Assembly (NCBI RefSeq): GCF_000564855.1
Contig: NZ_AYXG01000209.1
Coordinates: forward strand, 1-42,285
From: Actinokineospora spheciospongiae
GTDB lineage: Bacteria > Actinomycetota > Actinomycetes > Mycobacteriales > Pseudonocardiaceae
Direction: 5' to 3'
DNA: 42,285 bases
Under the pieces are notes generated by a model. It was not told where the DNA came from. It saw only the letters and a list, made by a program, of their open reading frames with translations, and did not search any database. Shown one piece after another: positions 1 to 10,092 of this stretch. The position numbers were made by a program, and so were the translations under genes. Position 1 is the first letter of the stretch. Each line of letters begins with the position of its first letter.

Positions 1-12
1 CGCTTCCCCCAC

Positions 13-36
13 CCAAGCACATCCACCCACCCGGGC
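13..36. repeat. Short dispersed repeat, left copy
   Basis: This 24-bp stretch, read on the minus strand, matches the motif near the right end of the window (42240-42263) at 22 of 24 positions; the shared core is TGGGTGGATGTG. The two copies are inverted relative to each other and both lie outside genes. This looks like a small intergenic repeat family. What it does is unknown. Confidence 0.55.
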
Positions 37-68
37 ATATCCGTAGCCGGGCCGCCGGTTTCTTGGGT

Positions 69-218
69 GGTCGGCGGCTGCGCACGGTGGGGTTGTGGGT
101 GGCTGGCCGCCCGGCTTGGGGTTGGCGGGCTGGTTGGCGGCTGCGCACGGTGGGGGTCGGCGTGGCTGGGCGCCGGGCCGGCGGTTTCGAGGATGGTTGG
201 CGGCTGCGCCGTGTGGGC
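69..218. repeat. Tandem repeat, about 2.4-3 copies of a 63-bp unit
   Basis: The block GGTYGGCGGCTGCGCACGGTGGGG begins at 69 and again at 132, with one difference between the two copies. A decayed third copy begins at 195. Both steps are exactly 63 bp, a multiple of three, so one plus-strand frame reads a 21-residue repeat starting VGGCARW. There is no convincing ribosome binding site or homology to say it is translated. It lies just upstream of ribD, and the flanking DNA is rich in G and T. No riboswitch or other known leader element is seen in bases 1-310. Confidence 0.7.
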
Positions 219-310
219 CGCTGGAGGTGGGTGGCCTGATCGGTCTCAACCCGGGTGGGCCCGGCCGGTCGCGTGCACCGGGGTCGGTGTGTCCTGCCAG
301 ACTGTCCGCC

Positions 311-1330
311 GTGGAGGAGAGCCTGGTCGCGGCGATGTGGACCGCCGTGGAGTGCGCGGAGGCGGTGCGGGGGACCACCAGTCCCAACCCGCCCGTCGGG
401 TGCGTCGTGCTCGATCGGGACGGGGTCGTGGTCGGGACCGGGGGGACTCAGCCCCCGGGTGGGGCGCACGCCGAGGTGGGGGCGCTCGCGGTGGCGGGGG
501 AGCGGGCCAGGGGCGGTACCGCCGTCGTCACCCTTGAACCGTGTTCGCACTACGGGCGGACCCCTCCCTGCGCCGGTGCGCTGTTGGCCGCCGGGGTCGC
601 GCGGGTGGTCTACGCCGTGTCCGACCCAGACCCGCAGGCCGCCGGGGGTGGGCGCGTGCTCGCCGACGCCGGGGTGCGGGTCGAGGGTGGGGTGCTCGCC
701 GACGAGGTCGCGGCCGGGCCGTTGCGGGCGTGGTTGCACTCGGTGGCCACCGGGCGGCCGCACGTGACTTGGAAGTACGCCGCCACCCTCGACGGGCGGG
801 TGGCCGCCGCTGATGGGACCAGTCGGTGGATCAGTTCGGGTGACTCGCGGGTCGAGGTGCACGAGGTGCGCCGCAAGGTCGACGCCATCGTCGCCGGGCG
901 GGGCACCGTGCTGGCCGACGACCCGGCGCTGACCGCTCGGGACGCGGGTGGAACACCGGCGGCCCGGCAACCGTTGCGGGTTGTCGTGGGACTCGGTGAC
1001 CTCCCGGGCGGCGCGCGGGTGCTCGACGACGCCGCCGAGACGCTGCACGTCCGCACGCACGACCCGGCGGAGGTGCTCGCCGTGCTCGGTGCGCGCGGTG
1101 TGGTCGACGTGCTGCTGGAGGGTGGGCCGACCCTGGCTGGCGCGTTCACCCGGGCCGGGCTCGTCGACCGGGTGCTGGCCTACCTGGCGCCGACCCTGCT
1201 CGGTGCCGGGCCGGTGGCGCTGGGTGACGCCGGCGTGGCGACGATCACCGGGGCCCACCGGTTGCGCGTCGAAGGGGTCACCATGAGTGGGCCGGACGTG
1301 CGGGTGTCCGCCGTCCCGGTCCGGGACTGA
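311..1330 (+). CDS. ribD: Bifunctional riboflavin biosynthesis deaminase/reductase RibD
   Basis: Deaminates and then reduces the pyrimidine intermediate formed from GTP, the second and third steps of riboflavin synthesis. The N-terminal cytidine-deaminase-like domain shows the zinc site HAE (residues 53-55) and PCSHYGRTPPC (77-87, with both Cys). The C-terminal reductase domain begins around PHVTWKYAATLDGR and contains the LLEGGPTLAGAF segment near the NADPH site. The GTG start at 311 gives 339 residues, which I recall as the mycobacterial RibG length, and keeps the leading helix. An ATG at 335 with GGAGGAG about 14 nt upstream is the main alternative, so the start is uncertain. First gene of the rib operon. 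Confidence 0.93.
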   Translation: MEESLVAAMWTAVECAEAVRGTTSPNPPVGCVVLDRDGVVVGTGGTQPPGGAHAEVGALAVAGERARGGTAVVTLEPCSHYGRTPPCAGALLAAGVARVVYAVSDPDPQAAGGGRVLADAGVRVEGGVLADEVAAGPLRAWLHSVATGRPHVTWKYAATLDGRVAAADGTSRWISSGDSRVEVHEVRRKVDAIVAGRGTVLADDPALTARDAGGTPAARQPLRVVVGLGDLPGGARVLDDAAETLHVRTHDPAEVLAVLGARGVVDVLLEGGPTLAGAFTRAGLVDRVLAYLAPTLLGAGPVALGDAGVATITGAHRLRVEGVTMSGPDVRVSAVPVRD

Positions 1331-1362
1331 CCCGGACCGACCGACCGAGGAGGAGAGTGGCG

Positions 1363-2008
1363 TTGTTCACCGGGATCGTCGAGGAGCGCGGTGCGGTGGT
1401 CGCCGTGCGCGACCTCGCGGACGCAGCACGGGTCACCATCTCCGGACCGCTGGTCACCAGCGACGCCAAGCAGGGGGACTCGATCGCGGTCAACGGCGTC
1501 TGCCTGACCGTGGTCGAGTTGGACGGGGGCACCTTCACCGCCGACGTGATGCACGAGACGCTCAAGCGCAGCAGCCTCGACGGGGTGGCCGAGGGTGACT
1601 CGGTCAACCTGGAGCGCGCCGCCGCCGTGGGGCAGCGCTTCGGCGGGCACATCGTGCAGGGCCACGTCGACGGGACCGGGGTGCTGATCAGCCGCGAGCC
1701 GTCCGAGCACTGGGACCTGGTCACCATCGGCCTGCCGCCGCACCTGGCCAGGTACGTGGTGGAGAAGGGGTCGATCACCGTCGACGGCGTGTCGCTGACC
1801 GTCGTGCAGGTCGGGGACGACCGGTTCTCCGTCAGCCTCATCCCCGAGACGCTCCGGGCGACCACCCTGGGGCAGCGCGCGCCGGGCGACAAGGTCAACC
1901 TCGAGGTCGACGTGATCGCCAAGTACGTGGAACGCCTGACAACCCCACACCTTCCCGTCAGCGGTGCGGGGCACACTGGGGGAGATCCCGCCGGACAGGA
2001 GGACCAGG

Positions 2009-2016
<8 letters not shown>
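1363..2016 (+). CDS. ribE: Riboflavin synthase, alpha chain
   Basis: Converts two 6,7-dimethyl-8-ribityllumazine molecules into riboflavin, the last step of the pathway. The protein has the two tandem lumazine-binding repeats of the family, each with a [18 protein letters not shown] or [17 protein letters not shown] strand. I chose TTG at 1363 because it gives the family N-terminus (M)FTGIVEE and lies 9 nt after the GGAGG at 1349-1353. A GTG at 1357 is in frame but only 3 nt from that site. The 3' end overlaps ribBA by 8 nt, so translation is probably coupled. This symbol is also written ribC in mycobacteria. Confidence 0.93.
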
Positions 2017-4217
<2,201 letters not shown>

Positions 4218-4242
4218 GCCCTCCGGGTGGTGCGCTCGGGGT

Positions 4243-4274
4243 GATGCCCCATGGGTGCCACCCGGGGTAGCATC
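4243..4274 (+). promoter_or_regulatory. Promoter and probable autoregulatory operator of the toxin-antitoxin pair
   Basis: TAGCAT at 4268-4273 is a good -10 hexamer lying 7 nt before the antitoxin GTG, so the transcript is probably leaderless. It sits in an imperfect inverted repeat: GATGC (4243-4247) and GGGTG (4253-4257) are mirrored by CACCC (4259-4263) and GCATC (4270-4274). Antitoxins with ribbon-helix-helix folds usually bind such a palindrome and repress their own operon. Operator role is inferred. Confidence 0.45.
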
Positions 4275-4280
4275 GGGGGT

Positions 4281-4508
4281 GTGAAACTGAGTGTGAGCCT
4301 GCCCGAGGAGGACGTGCGCTTCCTCGACGAGTACTCCGCGCGCGCCGATGCGGCCACGCGCTCCTCGGTGATCCACACCGCCATCGCGCTGCTGCGGCAG
4401 ACCAGCCTGCAAGATTGCTACGCCGCCGCCTTCGACGAGTGGGACGCCGACGAAGCCACCGTGTGGGAACCAGCCACGCCCGACGGCCTGGCCGAGGCCC
4501 GCGGCTGA
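4281..4508 (+). CDS. Ribbon-helix-helix antitoxin
   Basis: 75 residues. The N-terminus VKLSVSLPEEDVRFLDEY is a typical ribbon-helix-helix beta strand and first helix, followed by a second helix (SSVIHTAIALLRQ). The acidic C-terminal tail (AAFDEWDADEATVWEP) is what usually wraps and neutralises a MazF toxin. GTG has no ribosome binding site and lies 7 nt after a -10 box, suggesting leaderless translation. Followed after 45 nt by the mazF-like gene. Assignment rests on fold signature plus neighbour. Confidence 0.82.
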   Translation: MKLSVSLPEEDVRFLDEYSARADAATRSSVIHTAIALLRQTSLQDCYAAAFDEWDADEATVWEPATPDGLAEARG

Positions 4509-4553
4509 GCCCCACCCGAGACCACCGATGCCCACCCTCGAACCCCGCCGCTG

Positions 4554-4946
4554 ATGCCCGAACCCGACGCCCGCGCGGCCGAGACCCGCGCCAGGCACTT
4601 CCGCCGCGGTGACATCCACCTGGTCGACCTGGAGCCCGTCCGCGGCTCGGAGGCCGACAAGGTCCGCCCCGCCGTGATCGTCTCCAACGACGCCGCCAAC
4701 CAGGTCGCGGGCCGCACCGGCCGCGGTGTGCTCACCGTCGTGCCGATCACCTCCAACACCACCCGGGTGTTCCCCTTCCAGGTGCTGCTCCCCGCCGCCC
4801 CGTGCGGGCTGTCGGTCGACTCGAAGGCGCAGGCCGAGCAGGTCCGCTCACTGGCCACCGCCCGGGTCCGCCGCCGGGTGGGCAGCCTCCCCGCCGCGCT
4901 CCTCGCCGACTTGGACGCCGCCCTGCGCGTGCACCTCGGGCTGTGA
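4554..4946 (+). CDS. MazF/PemK-type endoribonuclease toxin
   Basis: 130 residues. The core starts FRRGDIHLVDLEPVRGSEA, then DKVRPAVIVSND, VVPITSNTT and SKAQAEQVRSLATARV, the conserved strands and Ser/Thr/Lys motifs of MazF/PemK mRNA interferases. The catalytic-type Arg in KVRP and the TSNTT loop are intact, so it is probably active. About 15 variable residues precede the core, so a later start is possible but none has a better ribosome binding site. Pairs with the preceding antitoxin. Its last 99 nt overlap an opposite-strand small gene. Confidence 0.88.
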   Translation: MPEPDARAAETRARHFRRGDIHLVDLEPVRGSEADKVRPAVIVSNDAANQVAGRTGRGVLTVVPITSNTTRVFPFQVLLPAAPCGLSVDSKAQAEQVRSLATARVRRRVGSLPAALLADLDAALRVHLGL

Positions 4947-5162
4947 GCGCCGCCGCCCCCTGGTCGCGCCGCGCCACAGCAGCACCGCCGAGACGACCCC
5001 GGGGCCGCAGTGCACCAGCAGCACGCCTGCCAGGCTCGGCCCGCCCCAGTCGTCGGCGTAGGACGCCGGGTCGAACACGTCGATGACGAACGGCTCCGCG
5101 AGTGCCCGGAACACCAGGTAGCCGCCGAGGAACACGGCCAGGGCGATCAGTGCTTTGCGCAT
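4848..5162 (-). CDS. Small uncharacterised membrane protein
   Basis: 104 residues from the ATG at 5162. The N-terminus MRKALIALAVFLGGYLVF is a membrane segment. A second hydrophobic stretch (LAGVLLVHCGPGVVSAVLLW) follows the motif FVIDVFDPASYADDWGGPS, which I recall from small actinobacterial membrane proteins of unknown role. A purine-rich GGGTGGGG precedes the start. The last third is hydrophilic and runs antisense through the mazF 3' end, so the gene may have lost an earlier stop. Function unknown. Confidence 0.6.
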   Translation of the reverse strand: MRKALIALAVFLGGYLVFRALAEPFVIDVFDPASYADDWGGPSLAGVLLVHCGPGVVSAVLLWRGATRGRRRSQPEVHAQGGVQVGEERGGEAAHPAADPGGGQ

Positions 5163-5344
5163 GTCCCCACCCTCGCCGGACCCGCGCACCGGCGGCATCC
5201 GGGAAGCCCCCGACCCCGCCCGGAGTTCGCCCCCCACCTGAGGCGAACCTGTGAAAGCCCGGATCGGGTGAACCCCCCGGCGCGGGCCCGCGTACCGACC
5301 GGGGTAGACCCCGGACGTTCCCGTGCACCGAGGAGGCACCCCGC

Positions 5345-5854
5345 GTGACTGTCGAAACCACCACGACGACACCACAGACCCCCGCCGAGCCGCGCTCCCG
5401 CCGCCAGGTCCTCTGTGGCCTGATGGTCGCGCTGGTGGCGCCCGGCGCGCTCATCGCCGCCTGCGGCACCGAGACCGACTCCGGCTCCACCGTCGACAAC
5501 CCGAACACCCCCGGCTCCAGCGCGGGCGGCGCGAGCCCGACCGGCGGGTCCGCCCCCGCGGGCGGGTCGGCGCTGGCGGCGCTGGCCGACATCCCCGACG
5601 GCGGCGGCGTGCTGGCCGACGGCCCGAACGGGCAGGTCCTGCTGGTCCGCACCGGCTCCGCGGTCAAGGGCTTCGACCCGAGCTGCCCGCACCAGGGCGC
5701 CACGGTCACCGCGCCGCAGTCCGGTGTGATCACCTGCCCGCGGCACGGCAGCACCTTCACCAGCACCGACGGCGCGGTCACCAAGGGCCCGGCGAAGACC
5801 GGCCTCAAGGAGGTCGCGGTCAAGGTCGACGGCGCGAACGTCGTCCTCGCCTGA
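5345..5854 (+). CDS. Rieske [2Fe-2S] lipoprotein with Tat-type signal
   Basis: 169 residues. The Rieske cluster ligands are complete: CPH (C114, H116) and CPRH (C131, H134). The N-terminus has a twin arginine (R19-R20 in SRRQVLCG), a hydrophobic stretch and a lipobox-like LIAAC with C40. It is therefore likely exported folded by Tat and anchored as a lipoprotein. A Gly/Ser/Pro-rich linker (residues 45-76) separates anchor and domain. The GTG start has GAGGAGG upstream. It stands alone, with no cytochrome or oxygenase partner next to it, so its electron partner cannot be named. Confidence 0.88.
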   Translation: MTVETTTTTPQTPAEPRSRRQVLCGLMVALVAPGALIAACGTETDSGSTVDNPNTPGSSAGGASPTGGSAPAGGSALAALADIPDGGGVLADGPNGQVLLVRTGSAVKGFDPSCPHQGATVTAPQSGVITCPRHGSTFTSTDGAVTKGPAKTGLKEVAVKVDGANVVLA

Positions 5855-5876
5855 CGGTCCACTGTGGAGTGTCCGT

Positions 5877-5896
5877 CCCCGGCCGGGTGGTCGGGG
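5877..5896 (+). terminator. Probable terminator after the Rieske gene
   Basis: CCCCGGCC and GGTCGGGG form an 8-bp stem (one G-T pair) with a GGGT loop, 23 nt after the stop. No T tract follows, which is common in this GC-rich DNA. Confidence 0.45.
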
Positions 5897-5935
5897 GCGG
5901 GCACCGGGTCAGACCCGTTCGGGTAATGGCTTCGC

Positions 5936-5972
5936 GTGGTCACTCCTGGTTGAGTGGTGGTCACACTAGGCT
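5936..5972 (+). promoter_or_regulatory. Probable promoter region of the SGNH hydrolase with paired 8-bp repeats
   Basis: GTGGTCAC occurs at 5936-5943 and again at 5957-5964, a 21-bp step equal to two helical turns. Between them CACTC-N6-GAGTG (5941-5956) forms an inverted repeat. TAGGCT at 5967-5972 fits a -10 box about 27 nt before the start codon. A regulator bound to one face of the helix is plausible but unproven. Confidence 0.35.
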
Positions 5973-5998
5973 GTCGCTGAACCCCGGAGGCCCCCCGC

Positions 5999-7024
5999 AT
6001 GCTGCCCGCCCGAACCCTCGGCACCGCGGTCGCCGCCGTGCTGGCCGCGGCACTCGCCGTACCGGCCCTGACCACCCCGGCCCGGGCCGACGACCGGCCC
6101 ACCGCCGTGGTGTCCCTGGGCGACAGCGCCATCTCCGGGGAGGGCGCGGGCGACTACGAGGCGGGCACCGGCGGGGAGGGCGGCAACTGGTGCCACCGCT
6201 CCCCGCACGCGCTGATCCACCAGACCCGGCTCGCCGACAAGGCGGTCAACCTGGCCTGCTCCGGCGCGAACGCCGCGAACGTCTCCCTCGCCGACACCAC
6301 CCACCACACCGAGGGCTCCCAGGCGCGGCGGCTGATCCAGGTGGCCACCGAGAACCGGGTGACCGCGGTCGTGCTCCAGGTCGGCGCCAACGACGACCCC
6401 GACTTCACCGACACCATCATCGACTGCGTCCTCAAGTGGTTCAACCCGTTCGGGTCCGACTGCTCCGCGGCGCTGCGCGACCAGTGGCCGGGGCGGCTGT
6501 CGGCCATGGCGCCCCGGGTCGAGGCGGCCGTCGCCGACGTGAAGTCCGCCATGCGCCAGGCCGGGTACGCCGACACCGACTACCGGTTCGTGCTGACCTC
6601 GTACTCCTCGCCCCTGACCGAGAAGATGGACCCCACCACCCACGGGTTCGACGGGTGCCCGCTGCGCCTGGCCGACGCCAAGTGGGCGCGCACCGAGGCG
6701 GTGCCGCAGCTGGCCGAGACGCTGCGCGGCGTCGCCACCCGCGCCGGGGTGTCCTTCCTGGACTTCGGCCGCGCCACCGAGGGGCGGGAGGCGTGCAGCG
6801 GCACCCGCGACAGCGAGTGGCAGAACCGGCTGATGGTCGACCCGCAGGCGCTGGCCACCGGCGGCCTCGACGCCATCGGCGTGCACATGGCCCAGCAGTC
6901 CTTCCACCCGAACGCCCGCGGGCACGCCCAGCTCGGCCGCTGCGTGGCGGAGTTCGTGACCTCCGACGCGGACGCGGCGGCCTGCGTCATCGGCGGCGAC
7001 GGGAACCTGCACTCCGTCGCCTGA
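5999..7024 (+). CDS. Secreted SGNH/GDSL-family lipase/esterase
   Basis: 341 residues with a Sec signal peptide ending near TTPARA-DD (cleavage about residue 30). The catalytic serine is in the block I motif SLGDSAISGEGAG (S43). Block III is VGANDD, and the block V His is in QSFHPNARGH. Several extra Cys (NWCH, NLACSG, DSDC, GCPL, EACSG, AACV) suggest disulfides in the secreted protein. Likely an extracellular esterase or lipase. The purine-rich GGAGG lies just before the ATG. Substrate unknown. Confidence 0.88.
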   Translation: MLPARTLGTAVAAVLAAALAVPALTTPARADDRPTAVVSLGDSAISGEGAGDYEAGTGGEGGNWCHRSPHALIHQTRLADKAVNLACSGANAANVSLADTTHHTEGSQARRLIQVATENRVTAVVLQVGANDDPDFTDTIIDCVLKWFNPFGSDCSAALRDQWPGRLSAMAPRVEAAVADVKSAMRQAGYADTDYRFVLTSYSSPLTEKMDPTTHGFDGCPLRLADAKWARTEAVPQLAETLRGVATRAGVSFLDFGRATEGREACSGTRDSEWQNRLMVDPQALATGGLDAIGVHMAQQSFHPNARGHAQLGRCVAEFVTSDADAAACVIGGDGNLHSVA

Positions 7025-7077
7025 CCCGCCCGATGCGACCGGCTCGGGCGTTCCCCGCGCTGATCGGCGCCGCGCCG

Positions 7078-7123
7078 GTCAACCCTGCGGCCGGGAGTGT
7101 CGTACCCCGGCCGTAGGGTTGAC
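7078..7123 (+). promoter_or_regulatory. 46-bp near-perfect inverted repeat over the uvrC promoter
   Basis: GTCAACCCTGCGGCCGGG (7078-7095) is mirrored by CCCGGCCGTAGGGTTGAC (7106-7123) with one mismatch in 18 and a 10-nt loop. The right arm contains TAGGGT (7114-7119), a -10 hexamer 7 nt upstream of the uvrC GTG. The element may terminate lipase transcription, act as an operator for uvrC, or both. It does not resemble the actinobacterial SOS box (CGAAC-N4-GTTCG). Confidence 0.6.
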
Positions 7124-7126
7124 GCC

Positions 7127-9187
7127 GTGCCCGACCCGTCCGCCTACCGCCCCGCCACCGGCACCATCCCCGACGCCCCCGGCGTCTACAAGTTCCGCGA
7201 CCCGGGTGGCCGGGTCATCTACGTCGGCAAGGCGAAGAGCCTGCGCAGCAGGCTGAACTCGTACTTCGCCGACGTGACCGCGCTGCACCCGCGCACCCGG
7301 CAGATGGTGACCACCGCGGGCGGCGTCGAGTGGACCGTGGTGGCGACCGAGGTCGAGGCGCTGCAGCTCGAGTACAACTGGATCAAGGAGTTCGACCCGC
7401 GGTTCAACGTCCGCTACCGCGACGACAAGACCTACCCGGTCCTGGCGGTGACGCTGAACGAGCAGTACCCGCGGCTGCACGTCTACCGCGGCCCGCGCAA
7501 GCGCGGCGTCCGCTACTTCGGCCCGTACGCGCACGCCTGGGCCATCCGCGAGACCCTGGACCTGCTGCTGCGGGTCTTCCCGGCGCGCACCTGCTCGACC
7601 GGGGTGTTCAAGCGGCACGGCCAGATCGGGCGGCCGTGCCTGCTCGGCTACATCGACAAGTGCTCGGCGCCCTGCGTCGGCCGGGTCAGCGCCGAGGAGC
7701 ACCGCGGGATCGTGCTCGACTTCTGCGACTTCCTCTCCGGCAAGACCGACGCCATGGTCCGCCGCCTGGAGCGGGAGATGGCGGCGGCCTCCGACGAGCT
7801 GGAGTTCGAGCGGGCCGCCCGGCTGCGCGACGACATCGGCGCGCTGCGCCGGGCCCTGGAGAAGCAGGCCGTGGTGCTCGGCGACGGCACCGACGCCGAC
7901 GTGGTCGCCTTCGCCCACGACGACCTCGAAGCCGCCGTGCAGGTCTTCCACGTGCGCGGTGGCCGGGTGCGCGGGCAGCGCGGCTGGGTCGTCGACCGGC
8001 TGGAGGAGGGCGGCGCGGAGGGCTCCACCAGCCCGGTGCCCGCCCTGGTGGAGCAGTTCCTCAGCCAGTTCTACGGCGACCAGGCCGAGATCGTCGAGCC
8101 CGGCACCGAGCCCGCCGCCCGCCCGACCGGCGACGGCCCGGTCAGCGACGGCACGGCCACCGACAGCCCGCCCGCCGACGACTCGGCGGGCAGCCCGGTG
8201 CCGCGCGAGGTGCTGGTGCCCGAGCTGCCCACCGACGCGGGCGCGCTCGCCGACTGGCTCAGCGGGCTGCGCGGCTCCCGGGTCGCCCTGCGGGTGCCGC
8301 AGCGCGGCGACAAGCGGGCGCTCATGGAAACCGTGGAGCGCAACGCGAAAGAGGCGTTCACCCAGCACAAGCTGCGCCGCGCGGGCGACCTGACGGCCCG
8401 CTCGGCGGCGTTGCAGGAGTTGCAGGAGGGCCTCGGGCTCGACACCGCCCCGCTGCGCATCGAGTGCGTCGACATCAGCCACATCCAGGGCAGCGACGTG
8501 GTCGCCTCGCTGGTGGTGTTCGAGGACGGCCTGGCGCGCAAGTCCGAGTACCGCCGCTTCGCCATCCGCGAGGCCGCCACCGAGGGCGACGTGGCCGCCA
8601 TCGCCGAGGTCACCCGCCGCCGGTTCGCCAAGTACGCGGGCGAGGCGGGCGGGCAGGGGCCCACCCCCGGCATCGACCCGGAGACCGGCAAGCCGCGCCG
8701 CTTCGCCTACCCGCCCAACCTCTACGTCGTCGACGGCGCGGGCCCGCAGGCCGACGCGGCCGCGGAGGTGCTCTCCGAGCTGGGCGTCACCGACGTGGCG
8801 GTGGTCGGGCTGGCCAAGCGGCTGGAGGAGGTCTGGCTGCCCGGCGACCCGGACCCCACCATCCTCCCGCGCACCAGCGAAGCGCTCTACCTGCTGCAAC
8901 GGGTGCGCGACGAAGCCCACCGCTTCGCCATCGCCTACCATCGGCAGAAGCGCTCCAAGCGCCTCACCGCGTCGGCGCTCGACGACGTGCCCGGGCTGGG
9001 CCACACCCGCAAGGCGGTGCTCATCAAGCACTTCGGCTCGCTCAAGCGGCTGCGCGCGGCGAGCGTCGAGGAGATCGAGAGCGTGCCCGGCATCGGACCG
9101 GGCACCGCCCGCGCCGTGCACACCGCGCTCGCGGGCGGCGCGCAGGACACGACCGCCGCGGCAGGCGGGCAGGAGAGGCAGCAGTGA
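7127..9187 (+). CDS. uvrC: Excinuclease ABC subunit C
   Basis: Makes both incisions around bulky DNA lesions after UvrA/UvrB loading. Domains in order: GIY-YIG nuclease (GVYKFRD near 19 and [14 protein letters not shown] near 30), Cys-rich linker, UVR motif near 210-245 ([24 protein letters not shown]), RNase H-like nuclease ([18 protein letters not shown]) and a C-terminal helix-hairpin-helix pair ([27 protein letters not shown]). 686 residues, longer than usual mainly because of an acidic, Ala/Pro/Asp-rich linker about residues 325-360. The GTG start has no ribosome binding site and lies 7 nt after a -10 box. Stop overlaps rapZ (GTGA). Confidence 0.96.
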   Translation: MPDPSAYRPATGTIPDAPGVYKFRDPGGRVIYVGKAKSLRSRLNSYFADVTALHPRTRQMVTTAGGVEWTVVATEVEALQLEYNWIKEFDPRFNVRYRDDKTYPVLAVTLNEQYPRLHVYRGPRKRGVRYFGPYAHAWAIRETLDLLLRVFPARTCSTGVFKRHGQIGRPCLLGYIDKCSAPCVGRVSAEEHRGIVLDFCDFLSGKTDAMVRRLEREMAAASDELEFERAARLRDDIGALRRALEKQAVVLGDGTDADVVAFAHDDLEAAVQVFHVRGGRVRGQRGWVVDRLEEGGAEGSTSPVPALVEQFLSQFYGDQAEIVEPGTEPAARPTGDGPVSDGTATDSPPADDSAGSPVPREVLVPELPTDAGALADWLSGLRGSRVALRVPQRGDKRALMETVERNAKEAFTQHKLRRAGDLTARSAALQELQEGLGLDTAPLRIECVDISHIQGSDVVASLVVFEDGLARKSEYRRFAIREAATEGDVAAIAEVTRRRFAKYAGEAGGQGPTPGIDPETGKPRRFAYPPNLYVVDGAGPQADAAAEVLSELGVTDVAVVGLAKRLEEVWLPGDPDPTILPRTSEALYLLQRVRDEAHRFAIAYHRQKRSKRLTASALDDVPGLGHTRKAVLIKHFGSLKRLRAASVEEIESVPGIGPGTARAVHTALAGGAQDTTAAAGGQERQQ

Positions 9188-10092
9188 GCGACGCGACAGT
9201 GCGCGACGAGCAACCCCCCGTCGGGGGACCGGGCATCGAGGTGGCCGTGGTCACCGGGCTGTCCGGGGCGGGCCGCAGCACCGCGGCCAAGTGCCTGGAG
9301 GACCTCGGCTGGTTCGTGGTGGACAACCTCCCGCCGGAGCTGATCTCCACCATGGTCGAGCTGGGTTCCCGGGCCAGGGGCGCGATCACCACCGTCGCGG
9401 TGGTGATGGACGTGCGGTCCCGGGCGTTCACCGAGGACCTGTCGGCGATCATCAAGGACCTCGACGCCCGCGGCTACAAGCCCAGGGTGCTGTTCCTGGA
9501 GGCCACCGACGACGTGCTGGTCCGCCGGTTCGAGTCGGTGCGCCGCGGCCACCCGCTGCAGGGCGAGGGCAGGCTGATCGACGGCATCACCGCCGAGCGG
9601 CAGCTCCTGATGCCGCTGCGCGGGGAGGCCGACCTGATCCTGGACACCTCGACGCTGTCGGTGCACCAGCTCCGGGCCAAGATCGAGGACGCGTTCGGCA
9701 CCGAGTCGAGCACCGCCACCCGGGTCACCGTGCTGTCCTTCGGCTACAAGTACGGCCTGCCGATGGACGCCGACCTGGTGATGGACGTGCGGTTCCTGCC
9801 CAACCCGTTCTGGATTCCGGAGCTGAAGGACCAGACCGGCCGCGACGCCGACGTGCGCAACTACGTGCTCAGCCAGGAGGGGGCGGACGAGTTCCTCGAC
9901 CGCTACCACGAGCTGCTGCGGCTCATCGGCGCCGGTTACCGGCGCGAGGGCAAGCGCTACCTGACCCTCGCCGTGGGCTGCACCGGCGGCAAGCACCGCA
10001 GCGTGGCGATCTCCGAGGAGCTGTCGCGCAGGCTGTCCGACGAGGACGGCATGGCGGTCAAGGTCGTGCACCGCGACCTGGGGCGCGAGTGA
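9184..10092 (+). CDS. rapZ: RNase adapter / nucleotide-binding protein RapZ (YvcJ)
   Basis: 302 residues. Walker [10 protein letters not shown] (residues 25-33) and the C-terminal signature [11 protein letters not shown] define the RapZ/YvcJ family. In enterobacteria RapZ adapts RNase E to the GlmZ sRNA and senses glucosamine 6-phosphate. In actinobacteria the role is less clear, but the uvrC-rapZ-yvcK-whiA order is strongly conserved. GTG overlaps the uvrC stop, and its own stop overlaps the next GTG, so the genes are translationally coupled. Confidence 0.95.
   Translation: MSDATVRDEQPPVGGPGIEVAVVTGLSGAGRSTAAKCLEDLGWFVVDNLPPELISTMVELGSRARGAITTVAVVMDVRSRAFTEDLSAIIKDLDARGYKPRVLFLEATDDVLVRRFESVRRGHPLQGEGRLIDGITAERQLLMPLRGEADLILDTSTLSVHQLRAKIEDAFGTESSTATRVTVLSFGYKYGLPMDADLVMDVRFLPNPFWIPELKDQTGRDADVRNYVLSQEGADEFLDRYHELLRLIGAGYRREGKRYLTLAVGCTGGKHRSVAISEELSRRLSDEDGMAVKVVHRDLGRE

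Noticed and set aside
1-310. FMN riboswitch expected before ribD
   Set aside because: None of the conserved RFN blocks is recognisable in the 310 bases available; the element could lie further upstream, outside the window.
7078-7126. SOS (LexA) box before uvrC
   Set aside because: No CGAAC-N4-GTTCG-like sequence is present; the inverted repeat there has different arms.
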